From Corynebacterium yonathiae (GTDB taxonomy: Bacteria; Actinomycetota; Actinomycetes; Mycobacteriales; Mycobacteriaceae), in NCBI RefSeq assembly GCF_027570195.1, contig NZ_JAKMUZ010000006.1, forward strand, positions 60,087-124,086: 64,000 bases of DNA, given 5' to 3'. The position numbers and the translations under genes were made by a program. Of this stretch, positions 19,065-27,642 are shown one piece after another; the first letter of the stretch is position 1, and every line of letters begins with the position of its first letter. A model generated the notes under the pieces. It made no database searches and was not told where the DNA came from. It saw only the letters and a program-made list of their open reading frames with translations.

Positions 19065-20741
19065 ATGAGCAAAGCTGCGCCAGACACCCAATTGGGCAAG
19101 ATCGTCTTTGTGGGCGCTGGTCCAGGTAATCCCGACCTGCTGACCGTCCGCGCCCGCGAGGTTCTGGCAAATAATGCCATCGCCGTGACCGATCCGCAGG
19201 TCATGCAGGGCGTGCGCGATGCCGTCGCCGCTGCGCTGCCCGTTCCGCAGGAGCTTCTCGACGCCGCCGAGGCCGAATACGCCCAAATGTGCGCCGACGC
19301 CAAGGCCAAGGGCGCGCGCCGCAAACCACCCCGCCCCGCACCGCCGACGGCCGCGGTGCTGTATGAACCGGGTGAGGATATCGTCGGCCAGCTGCGCGAG
19401 TGTTTGATTGAGGCCGACGGCGAGGACGTCATCCGCCTAGTAACTGGCAACCCGCTGCACCGCGAGTCCATCAAGACCGAGATCAACGCCGTGGCCTCCG
19501 CCGGTCTGGAATTCCAGGTGGTGCCCGGAATGTCCCTGCCCTCTACTGTGCCGTCCTTTGCTGGCATTGCGCTCGGCTCGACCTATACCGAGGCCGATGT
19601 CACCGATGGTGCCGATTGGGATGCGCTGGCTAACGCCACTCAGCCCATCGTTTTGCAGGCCACGAAGGAAGACCTACCGGTTATCTCCGACGAGCTGCAG
19701 CAGCGCGGCATGCCGGCCGAGACCGAGGCATTTGTCACCGTGCACGGTACTACCCGCCTGCAGCGCACTTATGAGACCACACTGGGCACCATGGGCAAGC
19801 TCGATGCGGATCTCGCCGGAGCACTCGTGGTTACCCTCGGTCGCAGCATCGACGACCGCACCAAATACTCCTGGTGGGAAAACCGCCCGCTCTACGGCTG
19901 GCGCGTGCTCGTGCCGCGCACCAAGGAACAAGCCGGCCCAATGTCCGCGCGCCTGGCTGGCTATGGCGCCATTCCGCAAAACGTGCCCACCATCTCCATC
20001 GAGCCGCCGCGCAACCCGGCGCAGATGGACCGCGCCATCAAGGGCATCGTCGAGGGCCGCTATAAGTGGATCGTCTTCACCTCTGTTAACGCCGTGACCG
20101 CAGTATGGGAGAAAATCGCCCAGCTCGGCCTCGACGCCCGCGATTTCGCCGGCGTCCACCTCGCAGCCGTGGGCACCAAAACCGCGGCCGCCATCCGCGC
20201 CAAGGGCATGGTCCCCGAGCTCTTACCGCACAAAAAGAAGCAGAACGCCGAGGGCCTGCTCGATGTCTTCCCTAACTTCGTGGAGGATATCGACGCCGTC
20301 GGTCGCGTCCTGCTTCCGCGCGCCGATATCGCGGCCGATACCCTCGTGGATGGACTCAAGGCCCTCGACTGGGAGGTCGACGACGTCGTGGCCTACCGTA
20401 CCGTCCGCGCCGCCCCGCCCTCGGCCGAGATCCGCGACATGATCAAGACCGGCGGCTTCGACGCCGTGGCCTTCACCTCGGGGTCCACCGTGCGCAACTT
20501 GGTGGGTATCGCGGGCAAACCGCACCAGCGGACGATCATTGCGTGTATCGGGCCGTCGGCAAGAGCGGCCGCGGAAGAAATGGGCCTGCGCGTTGATGTC
20601 GTGCCCGAGGTCGCGGATGTGCCCGCGCTTGTCGACGCCCTCGCAGACCACGTCGCCGCTCTTCGCGCTGCCGGGAACCTGCCCGCGCCGCGTAAGAAAC
20701 GCCGCTCGCGCAAGAAGGCTACTAAGGTCGACAAGGCATAA
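19065..20741 (+). CDS. hemD: Fused uroporphyrinogen-III methyltransferase-like / uroporphyrinogen-III synthase
   Basis: 558 residues from the ATG at 19065 (AGAAAAG upstream; the earlier ATG at 19020 adds a non-conserved leader). Residues about 10-260 are a tetrapyrrole methylase (SUMT/CobA-like) domain with the SAM loop VGAGPGNPDLLT. Residues about 270-530 are uroporphyrinogen-III synthase: GWRVLVPRTKEQAGPMSARL, then FTSVNAVTAVW, and late FTSGSTVRNLVG. It therefore closes hydroxymethylbilane to uroporphyrinogen III and may methylate it towards siroheme. The methylase part is divergent: the ADVVLYD-type strand reads AIAVTDPQV, and a basic Pro-rich insertion (about 88-103) is present, so methylase activity is uncertain. 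The C-terminal tail is Lys/Arg-rich. hemB follows after 28 bp. Confidence 0.92.
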   Translation: MSKAAPDTQLGKIVFVGAGPGNPDLLTVRAREVLANNAIAVTDPQVMQGVRDAVAAALPVPQELLDAAEAEYAQMCADAKAKGARRKPPRPAPPTAAVLYEPGEDIVGQLRECLIEADGEDVIRLVTGNPLHRESIKTEINAVASAGLEFQVVPGMSLPSTVPSFAGIALGSTYTEADVTDGADWDALANATQPIVLQATKEDLPVISDELQQRGMPAETEAFVTVHGTTRLQRTYETTLGTMGKLDADLAGALVVTLGRSIDDRTKYSWWENRPLYGWRVLVPRTKEQAGPMSARLAGYGAIPQNVPTISIEPPRNPAQMDRAIKGIVEGRYKWIVFTSVNAVTAVWEKIAQLGLDARDFAGVHLAAVGTKTAAAIRAKGMVPELLPHKKKQNAEGLLDVFPNFVEDIDAVGRVLLPRADIAADTLVDGLKALDWEVDDVVAYRTVRAAPPSAEIRDMIKTGGFDAVAFTSGSTVRNLVGIAGKPHQRTIIACIGPSARAAAEEMGLRVDVVPEVADVPALVDALADHVAALRAAGNLPAPRKKRRSRKKATKVDKA

Positions 20742-20769
20742 GTTTTAGTCTCGCTCTAAGGAGTACCGA

Positions 20770-21753
20770 ATGAGCACCTTCCCAGCCCGCCGCCCACGAC
20801 GCCTGCGCACCACCCCCGCGATGCGCAACCTCGTGGCCGAAACCCAGGTTCGCCCCTCGGACCTGATTTTGCCCATGTTCATCGCGGATGGTCTCGACGC
20901 CCCACGCGAGATTCCCTCCATGCCGGGCGTTTACCAACACTCTTTCGACTCCCTGCGCCGCGCGGCCGAGGAGGCGCTGGAGGCTGGCGTCACCTGCGTC
21001 GACCTCTTCGGCGTGCCGCTAGAAGAAGACAAGGATGAGACCGGCTCTGTGGCTTGGGACCCGCAGGGCATTTTGAACCGTGGCATTGCCTGCCTGCGCG
21101 AGGAATTTGGCGATGACCTCATCGTGATGGCCGATACCTGCCTCGACGAGTTCACCTCCCACGGCCACTGCGGCGTGCTGGATGACAAAGGCCGCGTGCT
21201 AAATGACGAATCCGTCAAGCTCTACCAAGACATGGCCCGCTCCCAGGCCCGCGCCGGCGCCCACATCGTCTCCCCGTCCGGCATGATGGACGGCCAGGTG
21301 GCCGCCATCCGCGACGACCTCGACGAGGCCGGCCACGAGGACGTGGCCATCATGGCTTATTCCGCCAAGTACGCCTCTGCCTTCTTCGGCCCGTTCCGCG
21401 ACGCCGTCGGCTCCTCCCTCGAGGGCGACCGCCGCACCTATCAGCAGGATCCGCGCAACTTCCGCGAATCCCTGCTCGAGGCCGAGCTAGATATCGAAGA
21501 GGGCGCTGACTTCGTCATGGTCAAGCCCGGCCTGCCTTACCTGGACGTGCTTTCGGCTGTGGCGGAGACTTCTCCCGTGCCGGTGGCGGTCTACCAGGTC
21601 TCTGGCGAGTACGCGATGGTCAAGGCAGCGGCCGCCAACGGGTGGATCGACGGCGAGGCCATCATGCTCGAGTCGCTGACCGCATTCAAGCGCGCCGGCG
21701 CCGATCAGATTCTCACGTACTTCGCCACCGAAGCCGCCCGCCTGCTCAAGTAA
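20770..21753 (+). CDS. hemB: Delta-aminolevulinic acid dehydratase (porphobilinogen synthase)
   Basis: 327 residues. It condenses two 5-aminolevulinate molecules to porphobilinogen. The active-site lysines are in AYSAKYASAFFGPFR and FVMVKPGLPYLD. The metal-site loop reads DTCLDEFTSHGHCG: of the three cysteines of a classical Zn enzyme (CxCx7C) the outer two are present and the middle one is Asp, an intermediate arrangement between Zn-type and Asp/Mg-type enzymes. AAGGAG lies just before the ATG. It is in the hem operon after hemD, with two membrane protein genes following closely. Confidence 0.96.
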   Translation: MSTFPARRPRRLRTTPAMRNLVAETQVRPSDLILPMFIADGLDAPREIPSMPGVYQHSFDSLRRAAEEALEAGVTCVDLFGVPLEEDKDETGSVAWDPQGILNRGIACLREEFGDDLIVMADTCLDEFTSHGHCGVLDDKGRVLNDESVKLYQDMARSQARAGAHIVSPSGMMDGQVAAIRDDLDEAGHEDVAIMAYSAKYASAFFGPFRDAVGSSLEGDRRTYQQDPRNFRESLLEAELDIEEGADFVMVKPGLPYLDVLSAVAETSPVPVAVYQVSGEYAMVKAAAANGWIDGEAIMLESLTAFKRAGADQILTYFATEAARLLK

Positions 21754-21762
21754 AGGATCCCT

Positions 21763-22464
21763 GTGACTGCTACGCCCCCGTCGCCCGCCCCTGCTCCGCG
21801 TCCACCGCGCACGCAACGCTTGCCGCGGCAGCAACGGCCGGAGTCTGTGACGTACATGCTGTGGCTGTGGCTGGGCGCGCTGTGCGGCGAGGCCGTGCAC
21901 CAGGTGCTCAATGTGGTGCTGACGCTGCTCAACCACGACGTTCTCATGTCGCAGGCCAAGGAGATGGCCAAGTCCGCACCGGCCGGCGTTGATGAAGCCC
22001 AGCTTTCCGACGCCTTCCTCCGCACCGCCGCCTACGCCTCCGTCGCCCTTTCGGCGGCCATTTCCCTGGCGATAATCGTGCTGCTGGCCTTCCTGCTGCG
22101 GTCCCTGGCTCGTCGCGGCAAGCGAGCCGGCACTTCCCGTCGCGTGTGGTTCGCCTTCTCGCTCTACTTTGGATTCCGCATCCTGCTGACTTTTATGGTT
22201 ACCCCGGCCGGCGCTGATGTGCCTGATTGGCTCTTTGTCGTCGATGGCATGGTGCAGATCCTGGTCGGCGTCGCGGCGGTGCTCGGCCTGATTTTCTCCG
22301 TGCGGGTCGATACCTTGGATTACACCGGTGAGCTCGAGCAGATGCGCGAGTTGGAAAAGGAACTCGAGCAAGCCCAGCGCGAGAAGAAGCGCGCCGAGGA
22401 AGAACGCAAGCGTGCCAAGGATGACCAGCGCAGCAAGCGCAGTGACCGGGAGGATAAGCGATGA
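21763..22464 (+). CDS. Conserved membrane protein of the hem cluster (Rv0513-like position)
   Basis: 233 residues from a GTG. A Pro/Arg-rich N-terminus (about 1-28) precedes four hydrophobic segments (around 30-50, 85-110, 125-145, 150-175). The protein ends in a ~50-residue coiled-coil-like Glu/Lys/Arg-rich tail (EQMRELEKELEQAQREKKRAEEE and on) that should lie in the cytoplasm. It is 9 bp after hemB and overlaps the next membrane gene by 4 bp (ATGA), so it belongs to the hem operon. Similar unnamed membrane proteins occupy this place in other mycolic-acid bacteria. Its function is unknown. Confidence 0.78.
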   Translation: MTATPPSPAPAPRPPRTQRLPRQQRPESVTYMLWLWLGALCGEAVHQVLNVVLTLLNHDVLMSQAKEMAKSAPAGVDEAQLSDAFLRTAAYASVALSAAISLAIIVLLAFLLRSLARRGKRAGTSRRVWFAFSLYFGFRILLTFMVTPAGADVPDWLFVVDGMVQILVGVAAVLGLIFSVRVDTLDYTGELEQMRELEKELEQAQREKKRAEEERKRAKDDQRSKRSDREDKR

Positions 22465-22952
22465 ATAGCACCGAGCGCCCCGGGCCGCGCGACTATAACC
22501 GCGCGGCCAGAAACGCCTCCGCACCGCAGAACCTCGACGCGTGGCCGCGGTCGCTGCGCTGGGCATATTGGGTGCTCGTCGTCAGTGCCGTGCTCATGCT
22601 GGTCAGCGGCCTGGTGGGCATCTTCGGCTCGGGCGGGCCGCAGGTGGAGCCGCAAAATATGCAGGTCGCGGAGTACCTCCACTCCAACCGCCTTTTTGTT
22701 GCGGTAACCAATACCGTCGGCGCTATCCTGCTCGCGCTCTTCGCCGCGCAGCTGGCCGGCGGGTCTAAATGGGCGCGCCGCATTATTACCGCGGTCATCG
22801 CGTTCGCGCTTTTTAGCAATATCGCCGCCCTCGCGCTCGGCATCGGCGGGCTGAGCCTGCTGCTCATCCCCATCGCCTTGATCATCGCCCTCGCGCTGCT
22901 TTTCCAGCCGCAGTCCAACCGCTTCATCAAGGACCGCAGTTTGCGTGGCTAA
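22461..22952 (+). CDS. Small conserved membrane protein upstream of hemE
   Basis: 163 residues with four predicted membrane segments (about 34-56, 75-96, 100-124, 128-148), short loops and a basic N-terminus. It is translationally coupled to the preceding membrane gene (ATGA overlap). It is probably the last gene of the hemA-to-hemB transcription unit, since a separate promoter precedes hemE. No catalytic motif is visible and its function is unknown. The two adjacent membrane genes may encode partners. Confidence 0.75.
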   Translation: MNSTERPGPRDYNRAARNASAPQNLDAWPRSLRWAYWVLVVSAVLMLVSGLVGIFGSGGPQVEPQNMQVAEYLHSNRLFVAVTNTVGAILLALFAAQLAGGSKWARRIITAVIAFALFSNIAALALGIGGLSLLLIPIALIIALALLFQPQSNRFIKDRSLRG

Positions 22953-22961
22953 TTAGCCCCT

Positions 22962-22983
22962 ACTCCAACTTTTGATTCATAAT
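22962..22983 (+). promoter_or_regulatory. hemE promoter region with the ACTCCAACTTTTG element
   Basis: ACTCCAACTTTTG (22962-22974) is followed by a CATAAT -10-like hexamer (22978-22983) 6 nt before the hemE ATG. The identical 13-mer occurs upstream of hemL (28196-28208). Shared control of the two heme genes is inferred. Confidence 0.5.
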
Positions 22984-22989
22984 TGGGGC

Positions 22990-24024
22990 ATGTCTCGACT
23001 AAAACATGCCCCGCTTATTGACGCCGCCCTCGGCCGCACCCCCTCGCGACCCCCAGTCTGGTTCATGCGCCAGGCCGGCCGCTCGCTGCCGGAGTACCGC
23101 GCCGCGCGCGAGGGGATTAGCATGCTTGATTCCTGCTTCATGCCGGAACTGCTGGCGGAAATCACCCTGCAGCCGGTGCGCCGCCACGACGTCGACGCCG
23201 CTATTTTATTCTCCGATATCGTCGTCCCGCTCAAAGCCGCCGGCGTCAAGGTCGATATCGTGCCGGGCCGCGGGCCGGTGATGGAAAAGGCGGTGCGGAG
23301 TAGGGAGGACGTCGGCAAGCTGCCGCTGCTAGAGACCGACGTCCCCGAGGTCACCGAAGGCATCGCCCGCATCCTGGCTGAGCTCACCGAAACCCAAGCG
23401 CTCATCGGCTTCGTTGGTGCGCCGTTTACGCTGGCTAGCTACCTCGTTGAGGGTGGGCCATCCAAGAACCACGAGCGCACCAAGGCCCTCATGCACGCCG
23501 AGCCGGAGACTTGGCATATGCTCATGCGCCGTCTCGTTCCTACCATCACCCGTTTCCTGCAGGTGCAGGTAGACGCCGGCATTGATGCTATGCAGCTTTT
23601 CGACTCCTGGGCGGGCTACCTCAATGAGCGCGACTACCGCGAATTCGTTTTGCCGTATTCGCGAGAAATCCTGGCCGGCGTAGATATTCCGCGCATCCAC
23701 TTTGGCGTCGGCACCGGCGAGCTCTTGCCGGCCATGTCGGAGGCAGGGTCGGAGGTCATGGGCGTCGATTATCGCGTGCCCATGGATGCCGCGGCCGAGC
23801 GCGTGAGCGCCCGCGTGCTGCAGGGCAACCTTGACCCGGCCATGCTTTTTGCCGGCGACGACGCCGTGCGCCAGGCCGTACGCACCATCCGCGGCGAGGT
23901 CAGCCGGGCGCGCGAGCGCGGCGATATCGACGGCCACATCTGGAACCTCGGCCACGGGGTCCTGCCAACTACTGACGCGGAAGCAATCACCCGCGCCGTA
24001 TCCATCATCCACGAGGAGGGCTAA
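22990..24024 (+). CDS. hemE: Uroporphyrinogen decarboxylase
   Basis: 344 residues. It decarboxylates the four acetate side chains of uroporphyrinogen III to coproporphyrinogen III. Family signatures: PPVWFMRQAGRSLPEYR near the N-terminus and GFVGAPFTLASYLVEGGPSKN in the middle, with the catalytic-site Asp in LFSDIVVPL and FDSWAGYL. The ATG at 22990 is preferred to a TTG at 22972, because a -10-like CATAAT ends 6 nt upstream (leaderless transcript) and MSRLKHAPL starts the conserved region. The stop abuts the hemY start, so the two are co-translated. Confidence 0.96.
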   Translation: MSRLKHAPLIDAALGRTPSRPPVWFMRQAGRSLPEYRAAREGISMLDSCFMPELLAEITLQPVRRHDVDAAILFSDIVVPLKAAGVKVDIVPGRGPVMEKAVRSREDVGKLPLLETDVPEVTEGIARILAELTETQALIGFVGAPFTLASYLVEGGPSKNHERTKALMHAEPETWHMLMRRLVPTITRFLQVQVDAGIDAMQLFDSWAGYLNERDYREFVLPYSREILAGVDIPRIHFGVGTGELLPAMSEAGSEVMGVDYRVPMDAAAERVSARVLQGNLDPAMLFAGDDAVRQAVRTIRGEVSRARERGDIDGHIWNLGHGVLPTTDAEAITRAVSIIHEEG

Positions 24025-25404
24025 ATGCGTATTGCGATTATCGGTGCCGGCCTGGCGGGCTTGACGGCCGCCTACGAGTTGCGCGATCACGACGTCGAGG
24101 TTTTCGAGGCCGCCGGCCGCATCGGCGGCAAGCTGTACTCCGTGCCGTTTAACGACGGCCCGACCGACATGGGCGCCGAGGCCTTCCTCGCCCGCCGGCG
24201 CGATGCCGTGGAGTTCATTGAATCCCTCGGCCTCGGCGATAGCCTGGTTGAGCCCTCCGGCCTGCACTCGCTGGTGTATTCCGGCGAACTAAAGCCCCTG
24301 CCGCGCAGCGGAATGATGGGTATTCCTTCGCACTCGGAGCCGGTCGCGCACCTGGTCTCGGCCGAGACCGCGCGCCGCATCGACAACGAGGAGCCCTTTG
24401 AGTGGACGGCGGGCAGTGACGTGTCCGTGGGCCGCCTGGCGCGCCAGCAGTTTGGCGACGACCTCGTCGACCACGTCATCTCCGCCCTCCTCGGTGGCGT
24501 GTACTCCTGCTCGGCCGATGATCTGGGACTGCGCGCGACCATCCCCGCGGTGGCCGGAACCCTTGACGCGCTATCCGAGCGCGGACCAGTCACCCTCTCG
24601 GCCGCGGTCCGCGCACTGGAGGAGGCCCGTGCGGCCGCGCCCCGCAGCGACGGCCCCGTCTTCCAGACCTTCCGCGGCGGCTACGCAGAACTATATGAGG
24701 CGCTGGCCGAGCAATCTCGCGCCAAGATCTACCTCGATACCTTTATTTCCGGCATTTCTCGTGAGGGCGAGCAATTTCGCTTGGCCGGCGCACCCGGCGA
24801 TACCGCTCCCTTCGACCGCGTGCTCGTGGCCACCCCGGCCCCGACCGCGGCTCGCCTGTTGCCCAAGGTGTCCCCGCAGGCGGCGGACCGGCTGAAGGGC
24901 GTGAAATTGGCGGCGTCGGCAGTCGTGGGCCTGAAGTTTGAGTCTGACACGGACCCGGCCGGTAACGCGCTTCCGCAGAACTCCGGCATCCTTGTAGCCA
25001 CCGACCAAGACGACGTGCATGCCAAGGCCTTCACACTCTCTTCGCGCAAATGGCCGCATTTGGCTGAGCGTGGCGGGGCCTTGGTTCGTGCCTCCTTCGG
25101 CCGCTTCGGCGACGACGCCATTGTGCGCGCTGAGGAAGACGACCTCGTCGACTATGCTCTCGACGACCTACAGCACCTCACCGGCTTCGACGGCCGCGCC
25201 GCCGGCGTCGCGGAGATCTTCACGCAGCGCTGGTTCGGCGGCCTGCCGCGCTACGACGCCGCGCACCTTGAAACCGTGGCCGGCGCGCGCGGCGCCCTCG
25301 CGGCGACGCCAGGCATCGATGCCACCGGCGCTTGGGCGGGCGGGGTTGGCGTCCCCAACGTCATCGCGGACGCTCGCGCCGCTGCCGCCCGCATCGTTCG
25401 TTAG
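24025..25404 (+). CDS. hemY: Coproporphyrinogen III / protoporphyrinogen oxidase (HemY/CgoX type)
   Basis: 459 residues. FAD-dependent oxidase with the dinucleotide-binding motif IIGAGLAGLTAAYEL at 4-18, a substrate domain containing FQTFRGGYAELYEAL, and the C-terminal FAD contact GAWAGGVGVPNVIADARAAA. In Actinobacteria this enzyme works in the coproporphyrin-dependent route, oxidising coproporphyrinogen III to coproporphyrin III before iron insertion (CpfC) and ChdC. Those two genes are not in this window. It follows hemE with zero spacing. Two hairpins lie in the 183 bp downstream. Confidence 0.93.
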   Translation: MRIAIIGAGLAGLTAAYELRDHDVEVFEAAGRIGGKLYSVPFNDGPTDMGAEAFLARRRDAVEFIESLGLGDSLVEPSGLHSLVYSGELKPLPRSGMMGIPSHSEPVAHLVSAETARRIDNEEPFEWTAGSDVSVGRLARQQFGDDLVDHVISALLGGVYSCSADDLGLRATIPAVAGTLDALSERGPVTLSAAVRALEEARAAAPRSDGPVFQTFRGGYAELYEALAEQSRAKIYLDTFISGISREGEQFRLAGAPGDTAPFDRVLVATPAPTAARLLPKVSPQAADRLKGVKLAASAVVGLKFESDTDPAGNALPQNSGILVATDQDDVHAKAFTLSSRKWPHLAERGGALVRASFGRFGDDAIVRAEEDDLVDYALDDLQHLTGFDGRAAGVAEIFTQRWFGGLPRYDAAHLETVAGARGALAATPGIDATGAWAGGVGVPNVIADARAAAARIVR

Positions 25405-25411
25405 CGGTCCT

Positions 25412-25514
25412 GCTAGCGCCGCCACGCTAGCGCGGGGGCATATCTGTGCGCGGTCCAATCCGCACTGTGGTGAGGTCCGGGCACACCAAAACGGCAGCAG
25501 GGCATCCTGCTGCC
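25412..25514 (+). terminator. Two hairpins downstream of hemY
   Basis: First hairpin: GCTAGCG (25412-25418) with CGCTAGC (25425-25431). Second: GGCAGCAGG (25493-25501) with CCTGCTGCC (25506-25514), tetraloop GCAT. Neither has a U-run. They end the hemE-hemY unit, facing the convergent HNH gene. Confidence 0.5.
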
Positions 25515-25587
25515 TAGTGGCAAGTCTGGTGGGCAACAAAACTAGTGCGGTGGATCCGCCGGGGCCGGCCGGGCGGGGGCGCCCGGA

Positions 25588-26616
25588 CTAGGTGTCGGTG
25601 GGTGCAGTGTCGGCCCACGGCGGCTGCCACACCACGCGGCCTCGGCGTCGAACGAGGCGCCCGCGGATAGGCGGGGCATTCGGGTCATCATCGTTGACGC
25701 CGTTGTGATACGGGCAGCAGGTGGCGAGATTCGAGATATTGGTATCGCCGCCGTGCTGCCATGCCTGCAAGTGGTGTATTTGGCATTTATCCGCTGGGTA
25801 GTTGCAGTCGGTCCAGGGACATACTGGGTTTTCGGCTGCGGCCATGAGGCGCTGCTTTTCGCTGGCCATGCGCTCCGTGCGGTAGAGGTTGACCGCGCCC
25901 TCAAAGGGGTGGACGAGGGTGATAAGGCCGCGCTCGGCGAGCGTGCGCGAAACGAGATCCGCGCCAGAAATCCGGGCACCATTGGTGAGCTGGATGCTGA
26001 TTTCTTCGCCGTCGCCGTCGATGATGCGGTCGAGTTCGTCGAGCGTGATGATCGCGTTGGTCGTAATGGTCGGGCGGTCGGCGGCGGAAGCAGCGGTGGA
26101 GGAGAAGAGTTCCGCTACCGAATCCAGCGGCGAGTCTTCATCAAGACTGGACTCCAGATCCGCGATGAGCGAGGAAGGCCCGGTAATCGCGAGGGTCCAT
26201 GGCGCGTCCTTGCGGCGGCGGATGCGCACGCCGGGGCGTGGCGGGGTCGGGGGATTGAGTTCGCGCAGCTTTTTACGCGCTAGCTTTTCCATTTCGTCGG
26301 TATCGGCGGCGGTGCGGCACAGCTCCACGCGCAGGCGCCAGGCGTCGCGCTTGGTCTTGGCACGGGCGGCGTAGCGCTCGATTACCTCCAGCGTGGGCAG
26401 CGGGTGGGCGCGGTCGCGCGCAGCGTCAACCGCCTGGCGTTGGAGGCGGGTAAAGGAGGTGGGGGCAAAGAGGGCGTCGGCAAGCGTGAGCAAGGTGCGG
26501 GCCGTTTTATTGGGCGCACCGGCGGCGCACAGCTGGTCTTCAGACATGCCAGCGCACCCGGCAACGATATCGATGCCGGGCGCCAAGGCCGCGAGATAGG
26601 TCTGAAGAGCTGTCAT
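25588..26616 (-). CDS. HNH endonuclease-domain protein of the DUF222/13E12 type
   Basis: 342 residues. The C-terminal HNH module reads CPWTDCNYPADKCQIHHLQAWQHGGDTNISNLATCCPYHN, with paired zinc Cys and the His-His catalytic element. The N-terminal ~240 residues are an Ala/Arg-rich helical domain like the 13E12/DUF222 repeat proteins that are abundant in Actinobacteria. The domain implies nuclease activity, but the biological role of the family is not known to me. The C-terminus is basic. It is monocistronic, convergent to hemY, and shows no phage genes nearby. It is probably a chromosomal member of a dispersed family. Confidence 0.85.
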   Translation of the reverse strand: MTALQTYLAALAPGIDIVAGCAGMSEDQLCAAGAPNKTARTLLTLADALFAPTSFTRLQRQAVDAARDRAHPLPTLEVIERYAARAKTKRDAWRLRVELCRTAADTDEMEKLARKKLRELNPPTPPRPGVRIRRRKDAPWTLAITGPSSLIADLESSLDEDSPLDSVAELFSSTAASAADRPTITTNAIITLDELDRIIDGDGEEISIQLTNGARISGADLVSRTLAERGLITLVHPFEGAVNLYRTERMASEKQRLMAAAENPVCPWTDCNYPADKCQIHHLQAWQHGGDTNISNLATCCPYHNGVNDDDPNAPPIRGRLVRRRGRVVWQPPWADTAPTDT

Positions 26617-26732
26617 GCCCCGCAGCCTAAGCCACCGCGCGCAATCCGTGCGAGGGTGAGCGCGCGAATCTGTGGATAACTAGGACCGAAAGGGCGAATT
26701 TCGGCCCGCCAGTCCGGCGGGGCTGTGGATAA

Positions 26733-27581
26733 CTAGCCCTTATTGCGGAAGACGAAGATGGAGGAGAAGTCCTGATCGCCGTGTCCCATGGCCTGCATTT
26801 CCTCGAAGCGGCCGATGGCAGCGGTAAGGGCGGGAAGTGGCTTGGTGGAGGTCATCTCCATGAGTTTGGCGTCCTTGGCTAGGGCGTCGACGGTGAAATC
26901 GCCAGGGTCGGTATTGCGCTCGCCGGTGATAAACGGCGCCTTCATATTCGCGATGAAGGACAAGCCGGTGATATCAAGCATCTGCAGCACCACCTCGGAG
27001 TCCAAGCCCTCGGATTCGCCGAGCTGCAGGGCTTCGAGCAGGCCTTCGGCGGTGACGGCGAGTGCCAAATTAGCAAGCAGCTTTCCGATGGCCGCCGTGG
27101 CCGCCGCCTCCACCCCAATGAGCTTTTCTTCTCCCGCCCAGGACTCGGCGAGGGACATGGCTTGCTCGCGGCGGTTATCGTCGGGCGTGCCCACATAGAC
27201 GCCGAGCTTTCCCTCACGGGCCGGGCCAAGCGTGCCGACGACCGGAGCGTGGACATAGGTTTCCACGACGGCGGCGAATTCGCGGGCATCGTTGGGTGAG
27301 ACGGTGGTGGTATCGATCCAGGTCACGCCCGCGGGAATGAGCTGCGGCTCGATGACGACTTCGCGGACATCGTCGGGGCCAAAAAGCGAGGTGATGACGA
27401 CTTCAGCATCCGCTACGGCGTCGGTCGGGGTGGGGGCGAGTTCGGCACCTTCTTCCACGAGCGGCCGGGCGCGCTCGGCGGTGCGGTTCCAGACGGTCAT
27501 CTCGATGCCGTCCTGCTCATTGAGCAGACGGCGGGCTAGTTCGGTTCCCATGCGGCCAGTTCCAAGAAATGCAATCCTCAT
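26733..27581 (-). CDS. NAD(P)-dependent 3-hydroxyacid dehydrogenase-like protein (6PGDH/HIBADH superfamily)
   Basis: 282 residues from the ATG at 27581 (MRIAFLGTGRMGTELARRLL). The reading frame is open far upstream, but that part is a shadow of the lipoprotein gene. An N-terminal Rossmann domain (GTGRMG) is followed by the all-helical C-terminal domain of the hydroxyisobutyrate dehydrogenase superfamily. The catalytic Lys region appears as GKLLANLALAVTAEGLLEALQLG, and the substrate loop reads APVVGTLGPAREGKLGVYVGT, where many members have DAPVSGG. The substrate is unknown. The convergent upstream region is compact and no operon partner is evident. Confidence 0.85.
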   Translation of the reverse strand: MRIAFLGTGRMGTELARRLLNEQDGIEMTVWNRTAERARPLVEEGAELAPTPTDAVADAEVVITSLFGPDDVREVVIEPQLIPAGVTWIDTTTVSPNDAREFAAVVETYVHAPVVGTLGPAREGKLGVYVGTPDDNRREQAMSLAESWAGEEKLIGVEAAATAAIGKLLANLALAVTAEGLLEALQLGESEGLDSEVVLQMLDITGLSFIANMKAPFITGERNTDPGDFTVDALAKDAKLMEMTSTKPLPALTAAIGRFEEMQAMGHGDQDFSSIFVFRNKG

Positions 27582-27642
27582 GCTTTCCCAGTGTGCCATC
27601 TTTGGGGGCAGGCTCGCCGCGGTATGCGCAATATCCGGTGAG

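Noticed and set aside
25440..25560. Possible CRISPR-like repeats or palindromic array downstream of hemY
   Set aside because: There are only two different hairpins and no repeated unit of constant length, and no cas genes occur in the window.
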